Source: Posidonia oceanica
Lineage: Eukaryota > Streptophyta > Magnoliopsida > Alismatales > Posidoniaceae
Length of the DNA: 64,000 bases
NCBI GenBank assembly: GCA_037176725.1
Contig: JAZBRS010000059.1
Span: forward strand, 7,303,001 to 7,367,000
Direction: 5' to 3'
Part shown: positions 44,275-53,343 of the stretch, in pieces
Layout of the letters: the number at the start of each line of letters is the position of its first letter
How positions within the stretch are numbered: position 1 is the stretch's first letter
Translations under genes and position numbers: made by a program
The notes under the pieces: model-generated
Told to the model about the DNA's origin: nothing
Databases searched by the model: none
What the model saw: the letters and a program-made list of their open reading frames with translations, nothing else

Positions 44275-47200
44275 TCAATGACCGGACTCGCCGCTACCCT
44301 CACGTCCACCGTCTAGAGGCCTTAGTGTGGGCCGCGCCACAGAAGACGTCGCTTTGCTCTCGCTCCTCTGCCGAGACGCCCTTAGTAGAGAACGAACCAT
44401 CTCAAGATGAGGAGAAGAGCGCGCCCTCGAAATCTGCTCAGTCGTCAGAGCCTTGGAATGCCCTGACCCCACAGGAGTTGCAGCAACCGGACCAGGAATG
44501 TCAGCATTAGGAACAACCGCCGCAACTATCGCTTGAGCCTCCGCCAACTGTGTCTCCAACTCCTGTATCCGCTGGCTCCGACCAGCGCTCAGCTGCAGTA
44601 AAGAAGACAGCAGTCCCAGAGTTAGAATAATTAAACAAGAAGGCTAGCAGTAGTCAAATATGCAGTAGTCAAATATGCTCAAGTAGAAAAGGAGTTACCC
44701 TTCTTGTGGAGTCCGCCTCAAAACGTGTCCTGGCTGTCTCCCTCTCAGATGCCGCCACACGAGCCTCTAACTCCTGGATGCGGTTGTCACGCTCCCGCTC
44801 CACCTGACTAAGACGTCCCTGTAACTCCTCGGCACGCCCCAAGGCATCGTCCAGCTGGCTCTGAGTAGGACCAGTGGCCGGAGGTGTGTGGATCAGATCC
44901 ATCATCGCCTGAATCTGCACAATAAAGCCATACGAGTTAGAAGATAGATATTTACAAGTACTTAAAGCACGAAAAGTGCGGAAATACCTCTGAATCGCGA
45001 GCCCGGACCTCCTCAGCAAGCACGTCCTCGGCATGGGAAGCGGCTGGACCTGTGGTGGCAGTAGGGGCAGGCTCTGCACTTGTTGAAGCACCCTCAGCCT
45101 GTATCAAAGCAAACATGACAATTAGACAAGCAGAAACAGGCACCAACAACTAACAAAGGGAAACATTACTCACTCGCGCACGAAGCTCGTCTATCAGGAG
45201 CTCGTCCCTCTCCCTCACCAGCTCCACCACTCTCAAGGAGTGCTCCTCCTGCTGAGTCCTGCACACCTCAGTCATCCCCTCTGAAGCGACCATCTGCACA
45301 AACAAGGGAGATGCATAAGCAAGTGAACAAGCAAAATGGTAGTCAAATAACACAACACCGGGAGGGATTGCTTACCAGCTCCTCAATATGGCTGCGGGCA
45401 ATCGCCAACTCGTGACGAAGGTCGCCGATGCTCTCACTGGGACCAGTGCCCATCGGAACGTTGGAGCGACCATAAAAGACGTCACGGTGGAAGACGAACA
45501 GGCGGCTAAACTCAGAATCAAACTAGGTCCTCCACGCCGCCTCCGTCTCTGCAGAACCTCTAGAAGGGGGCTTTGTGCCACCCAAGCGCTAGTTCTCAAG
45601 CTGCTCTCCAAACCGCTGAGGAGCATCGCTCCGACCTCCCGAAATGGATCCCCGGGAGCAAGCTGCAGGACCTGGCACCGAAATGACATGCCGAAGGCCG
45701 AATTGTCGCAAAACACGGCCCACTTGGATGTACTGACATCGGAAGAGGCTAAAAAGCCAGCACTCCCGAAAGAACAAGTGGGAACCACGTGCCACGGGTT
45801 CCTCATCAGCATGCTCACCCTCAGAGTAGGGTCTCCAGACAACCTGCAAGCACAAATCAGTAAGAAACCAGTAAACTATGCAAGAGAGAGGGACCTAAGC
45901 ACTGAAACTCACCCACTCCTCTGGGAGGATCTCTAATAGGAAGCGGTCTGGATGTCTCACAGGACGAATCCGCTCTGGAGCCAGTTGCACCTCGCTCCAC
46001 CGCTGAGCCTGGGGAAACTCGATGGGACCATCTCCTAGCACTCCAGGTCGGAGGTACACGAAGTGCTCAAAGATCCAGGTCTGTCACGTAAAGCAATAAT
46101 TCCAAGTCAGCAACAATCAAACAAACAGAAGGCAAGCAAATAAATAAAGCACAAACCTGGAAAAGAGGCAGACAGCCTGAAAGAGAGCAGGTCTGGCCCG
46201 TAGCAAAAGACTCCAGCCGGGAGATCAAATAGACTAGCACGGCTGAGCCCTAAGAGTACCTACCAATCCTCTCCACCTGAAGAAGGAGAGGAGCAAAACC
46301 GGCATGCAACATCTGAGAAGACGTGCCAAAAAAGAGCCTATGAAACAGGATGGACAAAAAGAGCCGAAGCTGCTGGTCCGCTATCTCCAGGGTCACCTCG
46401 TTGGCAAGAAGAAGTTCATCCAGTCGATCCTTCAGCCACTTGATGTTGACGCGTGTATGGAAGCGACCAGAAGGGGGAGGTCGTACACCATAACAAGCCT
46501 CAAGCTCGGCACTATAGTCAGGCTGCAAAGGCACTATCACAGGCTCTCCGTCAACCCTCAGACCCACCAACCGCACTACGTCCTCCAGGGTAATCATCAT
46601 CTCGCCTACGTGAAAGATGAAGCTGCCGGAACTCCTGTTGTACCTCTCAGCGAAAGAAACCAGCAGTCCCAAGTGAATCTCGAAAGGCATGATCTCCAAG
46701 AAGTGGCTGAAGCCCATCCCTACAAGTCTCGCTTGCTGGAACTCTGGGAGGTCGAGGTATGTCTCGTGCAAGTCAGCCCAGCTAGAGCGCGTCCGGCTCG
46801 ACAGTGGCATCTGGCATAAAAGAAAACATTAAAAGCATTAGTAACTTAATAATAATCAAACAAAGTAACTTAATAAAAGCCGAAAGACACATGAAACTCA
46901 CTTGTCCTAGCTCTGCAAGCTCTACCGCTGTACGGGCTCTCCTGGGAGGAGAAGGGGACGCATCTGGAGCAGGAGCACCCCCGTCACCAACCTCAGGCGG
47001 GACAGGAGACGGCACACGTGGCCGCCTCGCCCGGAGCTTGCGGGGACGAGAGGAACTCGCCTCCGCAGTGGAAGGACCGACCTCGTCCCTCCTCGTCTTA
47101 GCCTCCTCATCAGAAGCCCTGAAATGGTATCACAAGCAGAGCATAGTCAGATAAAACCATTAATTCTCTTAATTGTTTTCCTAAACGCTAAGTAATCCAC

Positions 47201-49139
47201 GTAACCAACAAAAAGGGAAAGAAACGCATCACTTTAAGTAACCAACTTAAACTTAAAATTTAATCCTTAAAAATTTCTTTTAATAAAACCCATCCTTTTA
47301 ATAAACTTTTAATAAAACCCATCCTTTTAATAAACTTTTAATGAAACCCATCCTTTTAATGAAACCCATCCTTTTAATAAACTCTTAATAAAACCCATCT
47401 TTTTAAACTCTTTTTAAAACCTATCTTTTTAAACTCTTTTTTAAACCTACCTTTTTAAACTCTTTTTAATCAACTCTTTTTTTAAACCTATCTCTCTAAT
47501 CAACTCCTTTCTTAAAATCCATCATTTTCAATCAGCTTTTTAAAAAAAAAACCTATCGTTTTAATCAATCCTTTAAAAAATCAATCCTTTAAAATCAATC
47601 TTTTAAAAAATTGATCTTTTTAAAATAAATCGATCTTCTTTTTTAATCCATCTCTTTTTTAAATCCATGTTTCTTTTTAAAACCATGTTTTTTTAAATCC
47701 ATCTCTTTTAAGTCCGTTTTTAATCCATCTTTTAAATCCACCTTTTTTAAAACCATGTTTCTTTTTAAAACCATGTTTTTTTAAATCCATCTCTTTTAAG
47801 TCCGTTTTTAATCCATCTTTTAAATCCACCTTTTTTAAAACCATGTTTCTTTTTAACCCATCTTTTAAAATCCATCCTTAAAATCCATTTTTTTTAAAAA
47901 AAAAATCCACCTTTTAAAGTTTTAAAAGATCATCCTTTTTGAAAGTCCAACTCTAATAGCCTAACTTTAAAATTAAAAATCCAACCCTAAACCAACTTAA
48001 ACCTTTCACTAATCCATATAGGTAACAAAAATATCATTTAACAAACCAATTAAGGATTAACAACCAGATCCTTTTACATGTTTAACCCCCAAAATTAAAT
48101 CTCCAAACTTAAATTCCAAAAATTAATTAATAAAAATCTCTTAAATTTTTGGGAAAAATTCGCCATAACCTCCCCTATAATTTCAACCAAAAATTTTTAT
48201 TTTCCTGCAAACCGGCAACACACATACACATTTGCACAAAAAAGACTGAATAGCCATTCAAATATCCATAAAAATGGATTTCCATTCACATTCCACACAA
48301 AATTTCCATTCACATTTCCATTTCACATTTCCATCTCACATTTCCATTTCACATTCAACATAAAAACTACCATTCACATCATCGTCATTTTAACATGACT
48401 TTAAATAACTAAGTAACTGAATTAAATCTAAATTTCCACAACTAAATATAAACTTCCATGAACTTAAACCGAATTGAGTTTGAATCTAAATTCTACAACT
48501 GAATTTAAATATAAACTCCCGCAACTAAACCAAATTGAGTTTAACCTAAATTTCCACAATTAGGACGTAAAAAAAAAATCAGAATTTTTAAGTAAACTGA
48601 AAACTAGACTAAATTACAACAGCATTAAACCAACAGCTGGGCTAAATTACAACAGAATTGAATTAAATTAACCAGAAATTCAGAATTTAACCAAGATTTC
48701 AAATTTAAAAACCGAACTAAATTAAAAACTAAAAACTGAATCAAAATCGAACTAAATTAAAAACTAAAAATTGAATCAAAATTGAACTTAAAACTGAAAA
48801 CTAGAGATTGAATCAAAATTAAACTAAAAACTGAAAACTAAAAACTGAATCTAAATTAAACTAAGACTGAAATTGAATTATCCACAACGAACCTAAATTA
48901 AGAATTTCCATAACCATTCTAACTTATCCATCCTAATTAACAACAAGAAAACCAAAAGAAGAAAAACAAGAAAGGGGAGAGGAAGGTTACCTCTGACGCC
49001 GACAAGGCCAGTCTTTCGCGCCACGGTCACCACCGGCGCCACCACCCGCACTACCTTCAGCATCGATGCTCAAAAGAGAGGAGGAAGGAAGAGCCGGGTC
49101 ACCATCCACGCCTTCACCCCCATTGCCGCTGCTTGCCAT
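44275..49139 (-). pseudogene. Nine-exon plant mobile domain (PMD) gene, antisense in element C
   Basis: Predicted exons (minus strand): 49139-48991, 47118-46902, 46810-46157, 46080-45913, 45843-45376, 45293-45174, 45098-44988, 44914-44699, 44592-44275. Every intron starts GT and ends AG. Exons 1 and 2 join in phase 2; all later introns are phase 0, and the joined frame totals 807 codons. Exon 3 has the PMD core (GFSHFLEIMPFEIHLGLL, ITLEDVVRLVGLRVDGEPV) and the motif RYS-x-GSA, where x, Trp in relatives, is TAG (46252-46250). Exon 4 has FEHFVYLRPG; exon 5 has GRVLRQFGL and two more TAGs (45591-45589, 45525-45523). Exons 6-9 encode a Glu/Arg-rich likely coiled coil. Intron 1 is 1.87 kb and AT-rich; the others are 69-106 bp. 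PMD proteins include Arabidopsis MAIN/MAIL1, linked to TE silencing and development. Probably a captured gene, now decayed. Confidence 0.85.
47160..48960 (-). other. AT-rich first intron of the antisense PMD gene
   Basis: The bulk of intron 1 (48990-47119) is very T-rich on the plus strand at 47270-47930, where TTTTAAATCCATC-like words repeat, including an 88-bp near-exact direct repeat (words starting at 47666 and 47754), and A-rich at 48540-48900. No gene is visible. Confidence 0.6.
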
Positions 49140-49709
49140 CAAACGAAGAAGGAGGAGAGGAGCGTGTAGCCGCTGCCACCGGAGCTCGCTGGAGAACGCC
49201 GCACCACGTCAGAGACGTCACCAGACGGAGGAAACGCTGCCAGATGGAGTGAAAGAAAAAGAGGAAGAAAGGAGGAGAAGGTTTGAAAGCTCTGAACAAC
49301 AGAGGGCAACGGCCAGTTTTGGCTACTGATTCGTAGCCTGGTCGCCAGTAGAAAAGGCGACTCAGTCGGATGCCTCTTCGACAGGCGCCTCACCCAGCTC
49401 TTCGCGCGCCGACTTTCCCGCCTTGATTTGAATCCTCTGAAGGGAACGCGAATCGAGTCGCCCTAAAAAGAGGCGACTCAACAGGGCGCCAGAAGTGGCA
49501 GCGGCTAACAACGGTAGAGGGTTTTTATCCCTTAATTCCCCTCTAAAACATGAATCTATACATTAACAAATGACAAAACACAATTTAGAAGCTAAAATGT
49601 GATTCAACCCAAAATATAATTCAAGAACTGAAACATAATTCAACCCAAACTTAAACTCAAAAGCTAAGACATGGTTCAACCCAACTTAAAATTAAAATTC
49701 AAGACATAA
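49140..49709 (-). promoter_or_regulatory. Upstream region of the antisense PMD gene, with two hairpin units
   Basis: Lies between the two antisense genes. On the minus strand it has, in order, two 21-nt hairpin units (49477-49457 with arms extending to eight pairs; 49361-49341), then a pyrimidine-rich Y-patch-like stretch (about 49285-49239) and the ATG at 49139. No clear TATA box. Y-patches are common in plant core promoters, so this may be a TATA-less promoter. Confidence 0.55.
49341..49477. repeat. Two 21-nt hairpin units upstream of antisense PMD gene
   Basis: GTCGCC at 49341-49346 with GGCGAC at 49356-49361, and GTCGCC at 49457-49462 with GGCGAC at 49472-49477. Each has a nine-base loop and perfect six-base arms. 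Confidence 0.88.
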
Positions 49710-50903
49710 TTAGCCATGCATTGCCATGCTCGAGCGGTTGAGCCCAAGCATCTTCAGAAACTCCTGCTTGTCATCAACATACTTCTGAGTAGTGGGGCAC
49801 CACCGTGCGTACCATTTCACGTACTTCGCCTCCTGGGACTCCCGAGCAGTTGCAGAAAGCCGAGGCGCGCTCAGAGACACTCGCCTACCAATATAAACCC
49901 AACGGGCTATGTACTCTAGGACCATCCGCTCATCCCGATCACCGTCTTCCTTGCGAACGCGGATTGGAGGGGTCAGAACTGCATCAGCCTGGACAACTAG
50001 CTCCTGATTCAGCAAACAGGGGCAGCGATGGATGGGATACAGCACAAATGATGTGGCACCTGTCAGGACAAGCTCAAGGTCACTGTGAGCTGTGCTCATC
50101 ACCCGCGCTTTATGAGCTCCAGGCAGCTTCGGAACGAAGTCAAAATCCTGTAGTGACAAGCGTCCCAGACGAAGAACGGAGTCATGGAAGCTCAGACCTG
50201 CGAAATCTGTATCACAACAGCAATGGGACATGAACCACCTGTGCAGCAACAGTGGAGAACCGAAGAATGTCCCTGAACAAGAGGCACTGGTGAGCCCCTC
50301 CATGGTGTAAGCCAGCACAGCAGGAGCCAAGCACAGATCTGGACGAACAACAACCAACATCAGAAGATCCACATGGTGAAGATCCATTGTAAAATTGGCG
50401 TTTGCAAACAAGGCAAGGCCGTTCACTGCCACAAACAAGCACTTCCTCAGCTCTACTTCAGCAAGTTGTCTGGTGCTAAGAACCTCCCACAGGCCTCGAA
50501 GAAAGAGTCTCCCCGAGTGCATCAAAGCCTTGCTAGCCTCCAGATCCATTGCTAAATACCCGCCTATCTTCCTGGAACCCACTGTCTCAACAGAAATGGC
50601 GAAGCGATCATCTGCTGCCTCAGTAGATTTCACCGCCAACCCAAGCAAGGAGGACACCTCCTCACACGTGATCAATGTCTCCCCACAAAGAAGATTGAAG
50701 GTGTTGGAGGAACCATTCCAAAAAGCCATCAAGGCATGCAACAATGGCCAAGACACAGGCATGCGAATTAAGTCAAGAAGCTTGTCAAAACCACTACACC
50801 CGAAAAGATGCCTATTGTTCTCTGCACAATTGATCAAGCCAGCCACCCATGGCAGAGTATATCGAAAGGAATTGTGAAAATTCGGGCATCCCGAGAGGTT
50901 CAC
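49710..50903 (-). CDS. DUF7745-like (PMD-related) ORF, antisense in element C
   Basis: A 397-codon intact frame ending in TAA. The pattern matches that of the unit A protein: FGCSGFDKLLDL, then a W-x-G-x(3)-T-F-N segment followed by LITCEEVSSLLGL (about residues 62-88), and later LAPAVLAYTMEGL with a following W helix (about 193-225). The counted 5' end is GTG and a stop lies three codons upstream, so the true start is unresolved. A short upstream frame from an ATG at 51067 ends near the same place in another frame and may be the N-terminus reached by an intron or separated by a frameshift. Hairpin units and a TATA-like box lie upstream (51245-51125). Function unknown. Confidence 0.65.
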   Translation of the reverse strand: MNLSGCPNFHNSFRYTLPWVAGLINCAENNRHLFGCSGFDKLLDLIRMPVSWPLLHALMAFWNGSSNTFNLLCGETLITCEEVSSLLGLAVKSTEAADDRFAISVETVGSRKIGGYLAMDLEASKALMHSGRLFLRGLWEVLSTRQLAEVELRKCLFVAVNGLALFANANFTMDLHHVDLLMLVVVRPDLCLAPAVLAYTMEGLTSASCSGTFFGSPLLLHRWFMSHCCCDTDFAGLSFHDSVLRLGRLSLQDFDFVPKLPGAHKARVMSTAHSDLELVLTGATSFVLYPIHRCPCLLNQELVVQADAVLTPPIRVRKEDGDRDERMVLEYIARWVYIGRRVSLSAPRLSATARESQEAKYVKWYARWCPTTQKYVDDKQEFLKMLGLNRSSMAMHG

Positions 50904-51124
50904 TACGGCCTAAACAAGCAACCTTCAGGAGCTAAACCACAAAGAAAACATGCAAAGACTAAGAAGAGAATTTTCCTGGTTTTCCGGATAGCTTTCATCA
51001 AGTGGTTGGGAATATCAACCACCCTTTTCACCGAGAAGGTCGGAGAAGAGAAGAAAGGAAGCTTCATGGTCAAGATAAGGGGTTTACTTGTGCAGAATGT
51101 TTCTTGAAAAGCAAGGACGGCCGT

Positions 51125-51132
51125 CTTTTATG
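51125..51132 (-). promoter_or_regulatory. TATA-like box for the antisense DUF7745-like ORF
   Basis: CATAAAAG on the minus strand, 58 bp before an ATG at 51067 and 64 bp after the nearer hairpin unit. The spacing agrees with that in two LTR promoters. Confidence 0.45.
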
Positions 51133-51196
51133 TCCCCTTATCAAAAGAATCAGGGTTTAAAACGGTTTCTGAATTAAATAAGCCAGGAGATCGCGC

Positions 51197-51245
51197 GTCG
51201 CCACCAAAACCGGCGACTGGCTCCGTCGCCCATTCAAGCGACGAC
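51197..51245. repeat. Two 21-nt hairpin units upstream of the antisense DUF7745-like ORF
   Basis: GTCGCC (51197-51202) / GGCGAC (51212-51217), perfect arms; GTCGCC (51225-51230) / GACGAC (51240-51245), one mismatch. Both loops are nine bases. Confidence 0.88.
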
Positions 51246-52074
51246 TAAACCACCAGGACAGACCACTACAAAGCCGAAGAGTGAGCTCTCGCCTTGAGTT
51301 CACGCGCCACCCACCGCAACTACTGCAAACATCAGACGACACATCGGTTTGGCAAAGGAAGGGTTCACTCCCTCACCCGGTTCTCTTTGCATGGAACCTC
51401 TTTATTTGCCAAATTGAGCTATGGGACGACGGTTCTTTCCAGAGAGTGCTGGTCACACTCCAGGACAGAAAACACTTGACCACAACAAATTGCATTCATT
51501 CACTTTGCATATGTCCATATGGTTTGGGACCAACCATACCCCGTTGGCCTAACCTAGCATATGGACCATTCATTGCATTACGTGTTGACCTTGCATTATC
51601 ATAGTATGTTTGAATCATCCATCCATGCATTTTCTCATATCATTGGAAGTGAAGCACGGATGGAGCATTGTTCTTCAAGAGTGTTAGGAACCCTTCAGGC
51701 ATATGATTCTCCTAGAGCTGACCCAGTTCGTACCTATCCTCTGATCAATTCCAATCTGAGTAAAGTCTCAAACAAGATGTCACACTCTCCTTTCGATCGT
51801 GCTGGAATAACATCCTGCGATTTCCCCCTTAGTGCTTGCCCGTTGGAACACACATGGTTGACCTGGTCTTGACCTCGACTACGACACAAGATCCGAAACC
51901 GACTTGACCCCTCCATGACTGAGTCTCGAATTTGACGGCAATTTAAACCCTCTTTTTATCTTTTATTTTGCCACTTCAGTGACAAATTGATTGAGATAGA
52001 GCTCCCCTTTTCAGGAAATGCTCAATAGGACATCGTTCTTGCCTTAGACCCGATCTTGTTCCAAGATCAACTCC
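51246..52074. other. Region between antisense DUF7745-like gene and 3' LTR
   Basis: No gene supported. Several short frames of 60-107 codons overlap in both strands without recognisable protein features. Ordinary composition. Confidence 0.5.
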
Positions 52075-52083
52075 AAGGAGGGG
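52075..52083 (+). promoter_or_regulatory. Polypurine tract of element C
   Basis: AAGGAGGGG followed by CATC and then the LTR start TGTAGAT at 52088. This is the expected position for plus-strand DNA priming. Confidence 0.75.
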
Positions 52084-52444
52084 CATCTGTAGATATCCTA
52101 TTTTCGCATTTCTGAGAGTTCTTTTGAGGATAGAAACCTTGAGGCGCCCCAAATCTCATGCCTAAGTTTGATAACACATCTTCCAGATATTCCTTGACTT
52201 CTTTAAAGCATCACAAGACCCTACCTAGACTCAAGTTGTTGGCTGTGGCAGAGCTAACTCGCTCGGACTCGTAACAAGTCCAAGTACCCTGGGTATCCTT
52301 CACTTCAACTCGGATTTAAAATTAGATTTGAGTTAACAGAGATGCTTCCTTGATTTCGTAGGCTATCTGTAGTTTCCCAGCCTCCTATCTTGTTTCCTCT
52401 GGCAAAAACCCAGGAAAAGAGCTAAAAACGACCTAGGCAAGTTA

Positions 52445-52521
52445 GTAGCCACTTGGGGTGGCGACTCATATAGTAGCCACTTAATGCGGCGACTATAACT
52501 GTCGCCCATTTCCCAGCCGAC
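52445..52521. repeat. Three 21-nt hairpin units in U3 of element C
   Basis: Arms at 52445-52450/52460-52465 (GTAGCC/GGCGAC), 52473-52478/52488-52493 (GTAGCC/GGCGAC) and 52501-52506/52516-52521 (GTCGCC/GCCGAC). Each has a nine-base loop and one arm mismatch; the units start exactly 28 bp apart. Confidence 0.85.
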
Positions 52522-52888
52522 TACACTAGCAGCCAACCAAGGAGGTGGCTCAGTCAGAAGCCATCTTAGGATGCAACCCATCTGGACGTCAACTGGATAG
52601 GCGACTGGGCGATCGTGGGCAGCGGTTGCACCCCACTGTCCCCTCAACTCTCAGGCGCCAGCTCATCACGCGACTGAACGGTTGTGGAACCGCCTCTGTC
52701 TTCCCACGATCTTTGACCGTCAGGCATCACTCTATGCGGCGACTAGCGATCGTGGCTCCTTTCGAACCGCTTTTTCACAGTTATTTCCCACTCCCCCTCG
52801 ACCGTTAGGCGCCGGCTCATGTGGCGACTAAAAGTCGTGGCCTCATTCTCGGTCGTTCCACACTTTGACCAAGCGGTTGCTAGGTTTA

Positions 52889-52909
52889 GGCGCCGCTCCA
52901 ATCGGCGAC
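52889..52909. repeat. 21-nt hairpin unit 63 bp upstream of the LTR TATA box
   Basis: GGCGCC (52889-52894), nine-base loop, GGCGAC (52904-52909), one mismatch. 63 bp separate it from TATAAATA. The 5' LTR copy (32332-32352) has lost part of the right arm. Confidence 0.8.
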
Positions 52910-52972
52910 TCAGTCTAATTGCCATTTTTCTAGAATTTTTTGAACTCCAACCGTTCCTACACCCCTAGAGTC

Positions 52973-52980
52973 TATAAATA
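52973..52980 (+). promoter_or_regulatory. TATA box of element C 3' LTR
   Basis: TATAAATA, same context as at 32416. Confidence 0.75.
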
Positions 52981-53338
52981 GACCCCCTAGGCTGGTGGTT
53001 TGAGGGTCGGAACTTTAGAGAGAGAAATTCCCCCTAGTGGTCGGAATTTTAGAAAGAGAAATCCCCCCAGAGAGGAACTTCCAGAAGAGACAGAGCCCTG
53101 TCAGTTGTGAGCCACATTCAAAGAGTTAGTCTTTCCAATCTAGAAACACTACCTCCTCTCCCCAATAGGCTACAAACCTAAGCTTCTACCTCCGATCCGG
53201 GAATCCTTAGCTACGCTGGAGCTCCGACCGTGCTTCCTTCCAACCTCATTGCACACAGCATAAGGGTGAAAGGGAGTATCTTCTTCCAATTTAGTTTCTT
53301 ACTACATCTCTTTACATTCCTTAGCATAGGATCATATC

Positions 53339-53343
53339 ATATG
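53339..53343. repeat. Target-site duplication ATATG, left copy
   Basis: ATATG directly before the solo LTR; the right copy is at 59291-59295. The uninterrupted 5' LTR of C has one copy (in CATATCATATGCATACGG). Confidence 0.95.

Larger units (their letters stand above)
52088..53343 (+). mobile_element. 3' LTR of element C, first part
   Basis: Starts TGTAGATATCC. It continues after the solo-LTR insertion at 59296-59609, for a total of about 1,570 bp without the insertion and its extra target copy. It includes the 398 bp that the 5' LTR has lost from view. Hairpin units at 52445, 52473, 52501 and 52889 and a TATA box at 52973 mark U3. Relative to the 5' LTR many differences are C-to-T or G-to-A. 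Confidence 0.9.

Noticed and set aside
45388..45936. 182-codon plus-strand frame over the PMD gene
   Set aside because: It lies opposite PMD exons 4 and 5, whose splice sites and family motifs support the minus strand.
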